From Symsagittifera roscoffensis (taxonomy: Eukaryota; Xenacoelomorpha; Acoela; Convolutidae), in the NCBI RefSeq assembly GCF_963678635.1, contig NC_087063.1:47875220-47939219 (forward strand): a stretch of 64,000 nt of DNA, in the 5' to 3' direction. How positions within the stretch are numbered: the stretch's first letter is position 1; each line of letters starts with the position of its first letter. The notes beneath the pieces are model-generated. The model saw only the letters and a list, made by a program, of their open reading frames with translations, was not told where the DNA came from and searched no databases. Below, one piece after another: positions 31,302 through 43,690 of this stretch. Made by a program: the position numbers and the translations under genes.

Positions 31302-32134
31302 AAGGTTTAGGATGAGGGATGCAAAAAGTTGTTAGGTATTTCTATTTTCTTAGACTGTTAGTTCTGATTTTAAAATTAAGTGAATTTAAGTTTAAAATGG
31401 TTTAAATTTATTTAAGAAAAAGATTTAGTATTTTAATGATATAAGTGAGCTTATGATTGCTGTTATGTTTAGGTGATGAAGCTGGGACAACAGATGATTT
31501 ATGATTACTAACAATTTTTTGTCATGCTACTAATTTTTATTTTCATTTTCAATAAATATTTTTCGAATATGTTTTATATAAGACTGCAGAAATTAAGAAA
31601 ACGATCTGAGATCTTTTTATCAATCGTTATTGTACATTATTAATTTTGTTTAGCGCCTGAAATGATCATGAAGATTGACTTCAAAATTTTATGTTTGCAA
31701 ATGAAAATCTAAATTCATTGCTGATAAGATTCTAAATACAAAAGTTTGTGTTGGCTTTTGCCGTACAATCATAAAACTAAAGGTAAGTTTCTACTTTGTC
31801 GTATGTCGTCTCTTGTTCGAGGTCTTCTTCCAATTCCGGGTAGTTCTATTATTGTTCGGAATATCGGCTCTGATCTATATAGTCGTAGAGACATTTCGAT
31901 TAAATTATTAACGTATAACATTTTGAAAATGTTTTGTCTGAATTCTAATCTATTTTTGGTTAGTTCTAAGCTATTAAGGTCTCATAGAGTAATTTTGGAT
32001 AGAGTACACCATCTGCTCGTCACGCTATCTTATTTTCGGCCGGATAGATTCTAACTTCTTAGTCTAATACCGATCCTAATCTTACTCTTATACTTTCTAG
32101 TCTCAGGGTGTTTAACTAGTCTCTGCTAGGCTCA
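31302..32134 (-). mobile_element. 5' untranslated leader of copy A
   Basis: About 830 bp from the 5' LTR to ORF1. The first roughly 150 bp match copy B at 10520-10660 apart from a 24-bp segment near 32101-32130 that includes a repeated gagactag. No tRNA-complementary TGG primer site is evident directly after the LTR (minus strand begins tgagcctagc). Packaging signals would be expected here. Confidence 0.6.
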
Positions 32135-32364
32135 ATAGATCTAGGGTATACTGGTTTATTGCGGCTGCTGAAGTTCTCTTGGAGAGACAACTAATTTCTA
32201 AGTTAAATTCAAATCTCTCTGGTGCTGAAATTACAAGTAATTTCAGCACTTACAAATAAGTGGGTTGTTAGTTAGATGGATTATGATTGGTTAATATTAA
32301 ATATTTTACAGTGGTAAAATATCCAATTTATCCAATCATAAAATATAGTTTAGATCAGGTTCCA
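32135..32364 (-). repeat. 5' LTR of copy A
   Basis: 230 bp, identical in length to the 3' LTR and different at two positions. It should contain the promoter and polyadenylation signals. The perfect 13-bp palindrome is at 32222-32249. The outer flank (32365 onward) is unrelated to the sequence at the other end. Confidence 0.9.
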
Positions 32365-33053
32365 GTTGGCTTCATAGATTTTCCAGTACATACATTTAAA
32401 TTTCTGATAGTCGACATTTTTTTGCTCCGACCATTGAAAATTGGGAGGAACTTTGTATTCATGTGTGTTTTAGTTTTTATTCTTTTTTTTTGTTTTCCAC
32501 ACAAAGTCAGCTAGCGCAAATAATCATCGGACAGAGTTGAATGATATATCGTATTTGAGCCGTTTCAGTCATTTTTTAAACGACATCAGAAAAAATCAAA
32601 AGAATTTTTTTTAATGTCGAGAAAGACCGGTTTAAAATTTTTGATTTTTGGTTTAATTTCGAGCTAATTAGTAAGGTAATTATTAATTGCAATAGCTTAT
32701 TTAAGCTTAGTTTAAGCCGTGAAAACTTAGTTTTACTCAATTGAAGGTAATTTCTAGGAGTTTCTTAGCGAAATTTTAGGAACTAAAACTTTGAAATTCC
32801 AAAAAAAATCCGCAAAAAACTTTGAAAAAAGTTATTTTTTTCGTTTTTCCAGTCATTTTTGTTCAAAATCTGTTTTTCAATTGACCTATTTAACTAAAAC
32901 TTTCAAATATTTATATGTTTTTTTCCGATTTTTTTATCACAACATGCTGAAAAAAACGACACCATCTTGAGAAAACATTTTTGTATTGTTAAGACTGTGG
33001 TCAGAACTTTCTGTGCTACTTGCACAGTAACCGGCTATTTTTTTATTTTTTGT
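32365..33053. other. AT-rich unique sequence without a visible gene
   Basis: Non-coding texture with many A/T blocks (for example ccaaaaaaaatccgc, ttatttttttcg). No repeat of the neighbouring element or satellite. Nothing further recognised. Confidence 0.5.
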
Positions 33054-33356
33054 CTAAGTACAAACAGCTTGAGCAATGATTTGGCCAAGCAACTGTAACG
33101 CCTGTTCCATCGCCTGTCCAAACTGGTTGAAGATTGCGGTTTTCTTAGCTATTCACAGGTCCATTTTCAAGAAAATTGCAGCTGCGCGGACTAACTTTTT
33201 TGGAAACAATGAGGAAACCCGCGATGGCTTCCGGCAAAAAACGACTAGCAATCCATTATGATCTCTGTATCTTCCCGCTCCTGCTATCATGGTTGGAAGA
33301 ATGACCTGCTCATTATGCTCCACGAGAACGAACGGTGTCCCCAATGTCTTCTTCAT
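33054..33356 (-). pseudogene. Broken ORF of unknown origin beside the satellite array
   Basis: The frame from the ATG at 33356 encodes 67 residues (including NEQVILPTMIAGAGRY and SRVSSLFPKKLVRAAAIFL), then a TGA, then continues in the same frame for about 32 codons with an amphipathic stretch (FGQAMEQALQLLGQIIAQAV) to a TAG at 33054-33056. The composition is unlike the AT-rich noise around it, which suggests a decayed coding sequence. I do not recognise it. Its first bases lie in the segment duplicated at 36349. Confidence 0.3.
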
Positions 33357-33790
33357 CAGAGGAGTCTGGTGCTTCCTCAGAGACTAACAGTTCCACGCTC
33401 TAGTTTCTGGTAAAAGAGCAGTATGGAGACTATCTTCCATGGAGACAGGAAGAGGGAAAATGAAAAGTGAAAAAGAAGAAAGGAAAGGAAGATGTGAAAA
33501 ACGACAGAACAAAAGTATTTCCTCTGCTTTATTTGGTTGTTTACCCCCAGAAAAAAGACTATTGTAAAAAGAATCTGCTAGGTATCTGTTTTTTCTATGG
33601 CTTGAAGTTAAGCAGTTTGGTGAGGTTTTGGAAAAAAAAACTGTGATATTGGGAAAAGCTGAGTTATCCCATTTGATTTTTAAAAAACTCATTAAAATTA
33701 TGCGTCCTAAAAACAAATTTATCATGGCAATTCTAACCTGAGAAAACATTTGCTAGCTGCCTTTTGTTTTCTTTTTGTTTCTGTTAATTT
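33317..33790. repeat. Array-flanking segment, first copy
   Basis: About 474 bp bordering the satellite on its left, repeated almost exactly at 36349-36822 (offset 3032). The two copies differ at only a few positions (for example cttcttcatcag against cttcttcatgag). It contains no supported gene. Confidence 0.9.
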
Positions 33791-36348
33791 TTATAACGTT
33801 AACTACGACGTTTTAAAAGTTTTGAGACCTGACGTCGGCTTGATTGATATCAAAACCTCTTCGTTGGACAAATACTTGAACGAATCCAAAATTTTATTAA
33901 ATGCACGCTATTTTCACGATGCGGCAGGAAATCCAAGTTTTAAGTTTGTCAAAGTTGTCCAACGTATGTTAGTTTTATAACGTTAACTACGACGTTTTAA
34001 AAATTTTGAGACCTGACGTCGGCTTGATTGATATCAAAACCTCTTCGTTGGACAAATACTTGAACGACTCCAAGATTTTATCGAATGCACGCTATTTTCA
34101 CGATGCGGCAGGAACTCCAAGTTATAAGTTTGTCAAAGTTGTCCAAGGTATGTTGATTTTTATAATGTTAACTACGACGTTTTAAAAATTTTGAGTTCTG
34201 ACGTCGGCTTGATTGATATCAAAACCTCTTCATTGGACAAATACTTGAACGACTCCGAGATTTTATCGAATGCACGCTATTTTCACGATGCGGCAGGAAG
34301 TCCAAGTCTTAAGTTTGTCAAAGTTGTCCAAGGTATGTTAATTTTTATAACGTTAACTACGACTTTTTATTAATTTTGAGACCTGAAGTCGGCTTGATTG
34401 ATATCAAAACTTCTTCGTTGGTCAAATACTTGAACGACTCCGAGAATTTTATCGAATGCACGCTGTTTTCACGATGCGGCAGGAAGTCCAAGTTTTAGGT
34501 TTGTCAAAATTGTCCAATGTATTTTAATTTTTAAAACGTTAACTACGACGTTTTTAAAATTTTGAGACCTGACGTCGGCTTGATTGATATCAAAACCTCT
34601 TCGTCGGACAAATACTTGAACGACTCCGGGATTTTATCGAAAGCACGCTGTTTTCACGATGCGGCAGGAATCCCAAGTTTTAATTTTGTCAAAATTGTCC
34701 AATGTATTTTAATTTTTATAACGTTAACTACGACGTTTTTAAAATTTTGAGACCTGACGTCGGCTTGATTGATATCAAAACCTCTGCGTTGGACAAATAC
34801 TTGAACGACTCCAAGATTTTATCGAATGCATGCTTCTTTCACGATGCGGCAGGAACTCCAAGTTTTAAGTTTGTCAAAGTTGTCCAAGGTATGTTAATTT
34901 TTATAATGTTAACTACGACGTTTTAAAAATTTTGAGTTCTGACGTCGGCTTGATTGATATCAAAACCTCTTCATTGGACAAATACTTGAACGACTCCGAG
35001 ATTTTATCGAATGCACGCTATTTTCACGATGCGGCAGGAAGTCCAAGTTTTAAGTTTGTCAAAGTTGTCCAAGGTATGTTAATTTTTATAACGTTAACTA
35101 CGACTTTTTATTAATTTTGAGACCTGAGGTCGGCTCGATTGATATCAAAACTTCTTCGTTGGACAAATACTTGAACGACTCCAAGATTTTATTGAATGCA
35201 CGCTATTTTCACGATGCGGCAGGAAGTCCAAGTTTTAGGTTTGTCAAAGATGTCCAAGGTATGGTAATTTTTATAACGTTAACTACGACTTTTTATTAAT
35301 TTTGAGACCTGAGGTCGGCTTGATTGATATCAAAACTTCTTCGTTGGACAAATACTTGAAAGACTCCAAGATTTTATTGAATGCACGCTATTTTCACGAT
35401 GCGGCAGGAAGTCCAAGTTTTAGGTTTGTCAAAGATGTCCAAGGTATGGTAATTTTTATAACGTTAACTACGAAGTTTTAAAAATTTTGAGACCTGACGT
35501 CGGCTTGATTGATATCAAAACCTCTTTGTCGGACAAATACTTGAACGACTCCAGGATTTTATCGAAAGCACGCTGTTTTCACGATGCGGCAGGAAGTCCA
35601 AGTTTTAAGTTTGTCAAAGTTGTCCAATGTATTTTAATTTTTATAACGTTAACTACGACGTTTTTAAAATTTTGAGACCTGACGTCGGCTTGATTGATAT
35701 CAAAACCTCTTCGTTGGACAAATAATTGAACGAATCCAAGATTTTATCGAATGCACGCTATTTTCACGATGCGGCAGGAACTCCAAGTTTTAAGTTTGTC
35801 AAAGTTGTCCAAGGTATGTTAATTTTTATAATGTTAACTACGACGTTTTAAAAATTTTGAGTTCTGACGTCGGCTTGATTGGTATCAAAACCTCTTCATT
35901 GAACAAATACTTGAACGACTCCGAGATTTTATCGAATGCACGCTATTTTCACGATGCGGCAGGAAGTCCAAGTTTTAAGTTTGTCAAAGTTGTCCAAGGT
36001 ATGTTAATTTTTATAACGTTAACTACGACTTTTTATTAATTTTGAGACCTGAGGTCGGCTCGATTGATATCAAAACCTCTTCGTTGGACAAATACTTTAA
36101 CGACTCCAGGATTTTATCGAAAGCACGCTGTTTTCATGATGCGGCAGGAAGTCCAAGCTTTAAGTTTGTCAAAGTTGTCCAATGTATTTTAATTTTTATA
36201 ACGTTAACTACGACGTTTTTAAAATTTTGAGACCTGACGTCGGCTTGATTGATATCAAAACCTCTTCGTTGGACAAATACTTGAACGACTCCAAGATTTT
36301 ATCGAATGCACGCTATTTTCACGATGCGGCAGGAAGTCCAAGTTTTAA
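33791..36348 (+). repeat. 185-bp satellite array, left block
   Basis: About 14 tandem units of 185 bp. Consensus landmarks in each unit: aacgttaactacgacgtt, gacctgacgtcggcttgatt, gatatcaaaac, ttggacaaatacttgaacga, cacgatgcggcaggaa and gttgtccaaggtatg. Units here are more divergent than further right (variants such as ttgagttctgacg and gacctgaggtcg). The block ends within a unit, at aagttttaag, where the duplicated flank begins. Confidence 0.95.
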
Positions 36349-36822
36349 GCTCCACGAGAACGAACGGTGTCCCCAATGCCTTCTTCATGAGAGGAGTCTG
36401 GTGCTTCCTCAGAGACTAACAGTTCCACGCTCTAGTTTATGGTTAAAGAGCAGTATGGAGACTATCTTCCATGGAGACAGGAAGAGGGAAAATGAAAAGT
36501 CAAAAGGAAGAAAGGAAAGGAAGATGTGAAAAACGACAGAACAAAAGTATTTCCTCTGCTTTATTTGGTTGTTTACCCCCAGAAAAAAAGACCATTGTAA
36601 AAAGAATCTGCTAGGTATCTGTTTTTTCTATGGCTTGAAGTTAAGCAGTTTGGTGAGGTTTTGGAAAAAAAAAACTGTGATATTGGGAAAAGCTGAGTTA
36701 TCCCATTTGATTTTTAAAAAACTCGTTAAAATTATGCGTCCTAAAAACAAACTTATCATGGCAATTCTAACCTGAGAAAACATTTGCTAGCTGCCTTTTG
36801 TTTTCTTTTTGTTTCTGTTAAT
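36349..36822. repeat. Array-flanking segment, second copy inside the satellite
   Basis: This is a near-identical copy of 33317-33790 that interrupts the satellite. Both copies are followed by a unit carrying the variant aggaaatccaag, consistent with one tandem duplication of about 3.03 kb that included flank and satellite. Confidence 0.9.
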
Positions 36823-39229
36823 TTTTATAACGTTAACTACGACGTTTTAAAAATTTTGAGACCTGACGTCGGCTTGATTGATATCAAAACCTCTTCGTTG
36901 GACAAATACTTGAACGACTCCAAGATTTTATCGAATGCTATTTTCACGATGCGGCAGGAAATCCAAGTTTTAAGTTTGTCAAAGTTGTCCAAGGTATGTT
37001 AATTTTTATAATTTTAACTAAGACGTTTTAAAAATTTTGTGTTCTGACGTCGGCTTGATTGATATCAAAACCTCTTCATTGGACAAATACTTGAACGACT
37101 CCGAGATTTTATCGAATGCACGCTATTTTCACGATGCGGCAGGAAGTCCAAGTTTTAAGTTTGTCAAAGTTGTCCAAGGTATGTTAATTTTTATAATGTT
37201 AACTACGACGTTTTAAAAATTTTGAGTTCTGACGTCGGCTTGATTGATATCAAAACCTCTTCATTGGACAAATACTTGAACGACTCCGAGATTTTATCGA
37301 ATGCACGCTGTTTTCACGATGCGGCAGGAATCCCAAGTTTTAAGTTTGTCAAAGTTGTCCAAGGTATGTTAATTTTTATAACGTTAACTACGACTTTTTA
37401 AAAATTTTGAGACCTGAGGTCGGCTTGATTGATATCAAAATTTCTTCGTTGGACAAATACTTGAACGACTCCAAGATTTTATCGAATGCACGCTATTTTC
37501 ACGATGCGGCAGGAAGTCCAAGTTTTAGGTTTGTCAAAGATGTCCAAGGTATGGTAATTTTTATAACGTTAACTACGAAGTTTTAAAAATTTTGAGACCT
37601 GACGTCGGCTTGGTTGATATCAAAACCTCTTCGTCGAACAAATACTTGAACGACTCCAAGATTTTATCGAAAGCACGCTGTTTTCACGATGCGGCAGGAA
37701 GTCCATGTTTTAAGTTTGTCAAAGTTGTCCAATTTATTTTAATTTTTATAACGTTAACTACGACGTTTTTAAAATTTTGAGACCTGACGTCGGCTTGATT
37801 GATATCAAAACCTTTTCGTTGGACAAATACTTGAACGACTCCAAGATTTTATCGAATGCACGCTATTTTCAGGATGCGGCAGGAAGTCCAAGTTTTAAGT
37901 TTGTCAAAGTTGTTCAGGGTATGTTAATGTTTATAACGTTAACTACGACGTTTTAAAAATTTTGAGACCTGACGTCGGCTTGATTGATATCAAAACCTCT
38001 TCGTTGAACAAATACTTGAACGACTCCAAGATTTTATCGAATGCACGCTATTTTCACGATGCAGCAGGAATTCCAAGTTTCAAGTTTGTCAAAGTTGTCC
38101 AACGTATGTTAACTTTTATAACGTTAACTACGACGTTTTAAAATTTTTGAGACCTGACGTCGGCTTGATTGATATCAAAACCTCTTTGTTGGACAAATAC
38201 TTGAACGACTCCAAGATTTTATCGAGTGCACGCTATTTTCTTTTCATGATGCGGCAGGAAGTCCAAGTTTTGAATTTGTCAAAATTGTCCAAGGTATGTT
38301 AGTTTTTATAACGTTAACTAAGACGTTTTAAAAATTTTGAGACCTGACGTCGGCTTGATTGATATCAAAACCTCTTTGTTGGACAAATACTTGAACGACT
38401 CCAAGATTTTATCGAATGCACGCTATTTTCACGATGCAGCAGGAAGTCCATGTTTTAAGTTTGTCAAAATTGTCCAACGTATGTTAACTTTTATAACGTT
38501 AACTACGACGTTTTAAAATTTTTGAGACCTGACGTCGGCTTGATTGATATCAAAACCTTTTTGTTGGACAAATACTTGAACGACTCCAAGATTTTATCGA
38601 GTGCACGCTATTTTCTTTTCATGATGCGGCAGGAAGTCCAAGTTTTGAATTTGTCAAAATTGTCCAAGGTATGTTAGTTTTTATAACGTTAACTAAGACG
38701 TTTTAAAAATTTTGAGACCTGACGTCGACTTGATTGATATCAAAACCTCTTCGTTGAATAAATACTTGAACGACTCCAAGATTTTTATCGAATTCACGCT
38801 ATTTTCACGATGCGACAGAAACTCCAAATTTTAAGTTTGTCAAAGTTGTCCAAGGTATGTTAATTTTTATAATGTTAACTACGACGTTTTAAAAATTTTG
38901 AGTTCTGACGTCGGCTTGATTGATATCAAAACCTCTTCATTGGACAAATACTTGAACGACTCCGAGATTTTATCGAATGCACGCTATTTTCACGATGCGG
39001 CAGGAAGTCCAAGTTTTAAGTTTGTCAAAGTTGTCCAAGGTATGTTAATTTTTATAACGTTAACTACGACTTTTTAAAAATTTTGAGACCTGAGGTCGGC
39101 TTGATTGATATCAAAACTTCTGCATTGGACAATTACTTGAACGACTCCAAAATTTTATCGAATGCACGCTATTTTTACGATGCGGCAGGAACTCCAAGTT
39201 TTAAGTTTGTCAAAGTTGTCCAAGGTATG

Positions 39230-40340
39230 TTAATTTTTATAATGTTAACTACGACGTTTTAAAAATTTTGAGTTCTGACGTCGGCTTGATTGATATCAAA
39301 ACCTCTTCATTGGACAAATACTTGAACGACTCCGAGATTTAATCGAATGCACGCTTTTTTCACGATGCGGAAGGAAGTCCAAGTTGTAAGTTTGTCAAAG
39401 TTGTCCAAGGTATGTTAATTATTATAACGTTAACTACAACTTTTTAAAAATTTTGAGACCTGAGGTCGGCTTGATTGATATCAAAACCTCTTCGTCGAAC
39501 AAATACTTGAACGACTCCAAGATTTTATCGAAAGCACGCTGTTTTCACGATGCGGCAGGAAGTCCATGTTTTAAGTTTGTCAAAGTTGTCCAATGTATTT
39601 TAATTTTTATAACGTTAACTACGACGTTTTTAAAATTTTGAGACCTGACGTCGGCTTGATTGATATCAAAACCTTTTCGTTGGACAAATACTTGAACGAC
39701 TCCAAGATTTTATCGAATGCACGCTATTTTTACGATGCGGCAGGAACTCCAAGTTTTAAGTTTGTCAAAGTTGTCCAAGGTATGTTAATTTTTATAATGT
39801 TAACTACGACGTTTTAAAAATTTTGAGTTCTGACGTCGGCTTGATTGATATCAAAACCTCTTCATTGGACAAATACTTGAACGACTCCGAGATTTAATCG
39901 AATGCACGCTTTTTTCACGATGCGGAAGGAAGTCCAAGTTGTAAGTTTGTCAAAGTTGTCCAAGGTATGTTAATTATTATAACGTTAACTACAACTTTTT
40001 AAAAATTTTGAGACCTGAGGTCGTATTGATTGATATCAAAACCTCTTCGTCGAACAAATACTTGAACGACTCCAAGATTTTATCGAAAGCACGCTGTTTT
40101 CACGATGCGGCAGGAAGTCCATGTTTTAAGTTTGTCAAAGTTGTCCAATGTATTTTAATTTTTATAACGTTAACTACGACGTTTTTAAAATTTTGAGACC
40201 TGACGTCGGTTTGGTTGATATCAAAACCTCTTCGTCGAACAAATACTTGAACGACTCCAAGATTTTATCGAAAGCACGCTGTTTTCACGATGCGGCAGGA
40301 AGTCCATGTTTTAAGTTTGTCAAAGTTGTCCAATGTATTT
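39230..40340 (+). repeat. Trimer higher-order repeat (about 555 bp)
   Basis: Rare variants recur three units apart: gatttaatcgaatgcacgct with ggaaggaagtcc at 39337 and again at 39892. This marks local duplication of a three-unit block. Confidence 0.7.
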
Positions 40341-41639
40341 TAATTTTTATAACGTTAACTACGACGTTTTTAAAATTTTGAGACCTGACGTCGGCTTGAT
40401 TGATATCAAAACCTTTTCGTTGGACAAATACTTGAACGACTCCAAGATTTTATCGAATGCACGCTATTTTCAGGATAAGGCAGGAAGTCCAAGTTTTAAG
40501 TTTGTCAAAGTTGTTCAGGGTATGTTAATGTTTATAACGTTAACTACGACGTTTTAAAAATTTTGAGACCTGACGTCGGCTTGATTGATATCAAAACCTC
40601 TTCGTTGAACAAATACTTGAACGACTCCAAGATTTTATCGAATGCACGCTATTTTCACGATGCGGCAGGAAGTCCATGTTTTAAGTTTGTCAAAGTTGTC
40701 CAATGTATTTTAATTTTTATAACGTTAACTACGACGTTTTTAAAATTTTGAGACCTGAGGTCGGCTTGATTGATAACAAAACTTCTTCGTTGGACAAATA
40801 CTTGAACGACTCCAAGATTTTATCTAATGCACGCTATTTTCACGATGCGGCAGGAAGTCCAAGTTTTAGGTTTGTCAAAGATGTCCAAGGTATGGTATTT
40901 TTTATAACGTTAACTACGAGGTCTTAAAAATTTTGAGACCTGACGTCGTCTTGATTGATATCAAAACCTCTTCGTCGGACAAATACTTGAACGACTCCAA
41001 GATTTTATCGAAAGCACGCTGTTTTCACGATGCGGCAGGAAGTCCAAGTTTTAAGTTTGTCAAAGTTGTCCAATGTATTTTAATTTTTATAACGTTAACT
41101 ACGACGTTTTCAAAATTTTGAGACCTGACGTCGGCTTGATTGATATCAAAACCTCTTCGTTGGACAAATACTTGAACGACTCCAAGATTCTATCGAATGC
41201 ACGCTATTTTCACGATGCGGCAGGAAGTCCAAGTTTTAAGTTTGTCAAAGTTGTTCAGGGTATGTTAATGTTTATAACGTTAACTACGACGTTTTAAAAA
41301 TTTTGAGACCTGACGTCGCTTGATTGATATCAAAACCTCTTCGTTGAACAAATACTTGAACGACTCCAAGATTTTATCGAATGCACGCTATTTTCACGAT
41401 GCAGCAGGAATTCCAAGTTTCAAGTTTGACAAAGTTGTCCAACGTATGTTAACTTTTATAACGTTAACTACGACGTTTTTAAAATTTTGAGACCTGACGT
41501 CGGCTTGATTGATATCAAAACCTCTTCGTTGGACAAATACTTGAACGACTCCAAGATTTTATCTAATGCACGCTATTTTCACGATGGGGCAGGAAGTCCA
41601 AGTTTTAAGTTTGTCAAAGTTGTCCAGGGTATGTTAATG

Positions 41640-43690
41640 TTTATAACGTTAACTACGACGTTTTAAAAATTTTGAGACCTGACGTCGGCTTGATTGATAT
41701 CAAAACCTCTTCGTTAACCAATACTTGAACGACTCCAAGATTTTATCGAATGCACGCTATTTTCACGATGCAGCAGGAATTCCAAGTTTCAAGTTTATCA
41801 AAGTTGTCCAATGTATGTTAATGTTTATAACGTTAACTACGACGTTTTAAAATTTTTGAGACCTGACGTCGGCTTGATTGATATCAAAACCTCTTTGTTG
41901 GACAAATACTTGAACGACTCCAAGATTTTATCTAATGCACGCTATTTTCACGATGCGGCAGGAAGTCCAAGTTTTAAGTTTGTCAAAGTTGTCCAGGGTA
42001 TGTTAATGTTTATAACGTTAACTACGACGTTTTAAAATTTTTGAGACCTGACGTCGGCTTGATTGATATCAAAACCTCTTTGTTGGACAAATACTTGAAC
42101 GACTCCAAGATTTTATCGAGTGCACGCTATTTTCATGATGCGGCAGGAAGTCCAAGTTTTAAATTTGTCAAAGTTGTCCAAGGTATGTTAATTTTTATAA
42201 CGTTAACTACGACGTTTTAAAAATTTTGAGACCTGACGTCGGCTTGATTGATATCAAAACCTCTTTGTTGGACAAATACTTGAACAAATCCAAAATTTTA
42301 TCGATTACACGCTATTTTCATGATGCGGCAGGAAGTCCAAGTTTCAAGTTTATCAAAGTTGTCCAATGTATGTTAATGTTTATAACGTTAACTACGACGT
42401 TTTAAAATTTTTGAGACCTGACGTCGGCTTGATTGATATCAAAACCTCTTTGTTGGACAAATACTTTACGACTCCAAGATTTTATCTAATGCACGCTATT
42501 TTCACGATGCGGCAGGAAGTCCAAGTTTCAAGTTTGACAAAGTTGTCCAACGTATGTTAACTTTTATAACGTTAACTACGACGTTTTTAAAATTTTGAGA
42601 CCTGACGTCGGCTTGATTGATATCAAAACCTCTTCGTTGGACAAATACTTGAACGACTCCAATATTTTATCTAATGCACGCTATTTTCACGATGCGGCAG
42701 GAAGTCCAAGTTTTAAGTTTGTCAAAGTTGTCCAGGGTATGTTAATGTTTATAACGTTAACTACGACGTTTTAAAAATTTTGAGACCTGACGTCGGCTTG
42801 ATTGATATCAAAACCTCTTCGTTAACCAATACTTGAACGACTCCAAGATTTTATCGAATGCACGCTATTTTCACGATGCAGCAGGAATTCCAAGTTTCAA
42901 GTTTATCAAAGTTGTCCAATGTATGTTAATGTTTATAACGTTAACTACGACGTTTTAAAATTTTTGAGACCTGACGTCGGCTTGATTGATATCAAAACCT
43001 CTTTGTTGGACAAATACTTGAACGACTCCAAGATTTTATCTAATGCACGCTATTTTCACGATGCGGCAGGAAGTCCAAGTTTTAAGTTTGTCAAAGTTGT
43101 CCAGGGTATGTTAATGTTTATAACGTTAACTACGACGTTTTAAAATTTTTGAGACCTGACGTCGGCTTGATTGATATCAAAACCTCTTTGTTGGACAAAT
43201 ACTTGAACGACTCCAAGATTTTATCGAGTGCACGCTATTTTCATGATGCGGCAGGAAGTCCAAGTTTTAAATTTGTCAAAGTTGTCCAAGGTATGTTAAT
43301 TTTTATAACGTTAACTACGACGTTTTAAAAAATTTTGAGACCTGACGTCGGCTTGATTGATATCAAAACCTCTTTGTTGGACAAATACTTGAACAAATCC
43401 AAAATTTTATCGATTACACGCTATTTTCATGATGCGGCAGGAAGTCCAAGTTTCAAGTTTATCAAAGTTGTCCAATGTATGTTAATGTTTATAACGTTAA
43501 CTACGACGTTTTAAAATTTTTGAGACCTGACGTCGGCTTGATTGATATCAAAACCTCTTTGTTGGACAAATACTTTACGACTCCAAGATTTTATCTAATG
43601 CACGCTATTTTCACGATGCGGCAGGAAGTCCAAGTTTTAAGTTTGTCAAAGTTGTCCAGGGTATGTTAATGTTTATAACGTTAACTACGA
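41640..43690 (+). repeat. Hexamer higher-order repeat (1108 bp)
   Basis: The variant cgttaaccaatacttg occurs at 41712 and 42820, and the 2-bp-shorter variant aaatactttacgactcc at about 42462 and 43570, each 1108 bp apart: six units less 2 bp. Confidence 0.75.

Larger units (their letters stand above)
14923..32364 (-). mobile_element. Copy A: 17.4-kb env-bearing LTR retroelement (Metaviridae-like)
   Basis: The element is bounded by direct repeats of 230 bp (14923-15152 and 32135-32364) that differ at two positions with no indels. On the minus strand it runs leader, ORF1, gag, protease, RT, RNase H, integrase with GPY/F-type tail, hydrophobic small ORFs, P/T-rich ORF, env-like ORF, accessory ORF and 3' untranslated region. 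Domain order (RT-RNase H-integrase) and the integrase tail place it with Ty3/gypsy elements rather than Bel/Pao or Copia. The size is large for the group. No target-site duplication is visible in the flanks (minus strand: caac before the 5' LTR, agta after the 3' LTR). Many frames are broken, so this copy is probably defective. Confidence 0.85.

Noticed and set aside
32095-32134. tRNA primer-binding site directly after the 5' LTR
   Set aside because: The first bases after the LTR (tgagcctagc on the minus strand) lack the TGG expected for pairing with a tRNA CCA end, and I cannot match them to a tRNA from memory.
33880-33900. CENP-B-box-like half site (cttcgttgga) in satellite units
   Set aside because: The first ten bases equal the start of the mammalian CENP-B box, but the essential CGGG half is missing; probably coincidence, and nematodes would not be expected to use it.
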